A stretch of 22,508 nucleotides of DNA from a virus. Below the pieces are notes generated by a model. It did not search any database and was not told the origin of the DNA. It saw nothing but the letters and a program-made list of their open reading frames with translations. The stretch is from positions 1-22,508 of IMG/VR virus record IMGVR_UViG_3300044612_001094. One strand, written 5' to 3'. Of this stretch, positions 22,483-22,508 are shown piece by piece (position 1 is the stretch's first letter; each line of letters starts with the position of its first letter). The translations under genes were made by a program, and so were the position numbers.

Positions 22483-22508
22483 ATGGCACGTTCAATTAAT
22501 TCACCAGG
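22483..22508 (+). CDS. 5' end of probable tail sheath gene (partial)
   Basis: Only eight complete codons are present (MARSINSP, with the next codon apparently Gly). An early 'S-P-G' is characteristic of T4 gp18-like sheath N-termini, which begin with a few residues and then SPG. Position after terminase and next to a tail-tube-type gene fits the T4 17-18-19 region, although the sheath and tube order appears swapped. The fragment is too short for certainty. Confidence 0.4.

Overview
The window looks like about 22.5 kb of an AT-rich, T4-related tailed phage (contractile-tail myovirus, probably a divergent or 'far-T4' lineage). The evidence is a nearly complete T4-type core set on one strand: gp46 SbcC/Rad50-like recombination ATPase, family B DNA polymerase (gp43), UvsX recombinase, DnaB-like helicase (gp41), ssDNA-binding protein (gp32), sliding clamp (gp45), large terminase (gp17) and a tail-tube-type protein. 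The window ends at a likely tail-sheath start. Host is unknown. Most starts lack a recognisable Shine-Dalgarno sequence and sit behind AT-rich leaders. That would fit Bacteroidota or another host with SD-independent initiation, but this is inference.

Layout. 1-2323: tail of an upstream gene, then three glycosyltransferase-like genes (GT31-like, GT2-like, NodZ/fucosyltransferase-like). 2355-7970: gp46, a GT-B glycosyltransferase and DNA polymerase. 7986-10855: a compact cassette of DpdA-like guanine transglycosylase, formyltransferase-like protein (candidate DpdN), P-loop kinase and full-length QueF reductase. 10890-11264: small candidate Sm-like protein. 11225-11908: the only minus-strand gene, a GIY-YIG homing endonuclease. 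12000-16400: uvsX, gp41, two unknown genes in the place where T4 has its helicase loader, then gp32. 16404-18244: folE, a small linker-rich protein and the clamp. 18267-19000: two unknown genes. 19010-21835: large terminase interrupted in its Walker A motif by a 348-residue intein with a LAGLIDADG endonuclease. 21837-22508: tail-tube-like protein and the first codons of a likely sheath gene.

How the genes work together. The core genes form a replication, recombination and packaging machine. The most notable system is a predicted 7-deazaguanine DNA modification pathway. FolE would start pterin/deazaguanine synthesis from GTP. QueF would reduce preQ0 to preQ1. DpdA would exchange guanine in DNA for the deazaguanine base. 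The formyltransferase would cap the aminomethyl group to give a 7-(formylamino)methyl-7-deazaguanine type base, which would protect phage DNA from host nucleases. QueD, QueE and QueC are not in this window and must come from elsewhere in the phage or from the host.

Two selfish elements are visible, the GIY-YIG gene and the terminase intein. The intein begins with Ala instead of Cys/Ser and carries the Trp/Cys/Thr signature of class 3 inteins. No tRNA, rRNA, CRISPR array or insertion sequence was seen, and there is no gene-free stretch longer than 300 bases.
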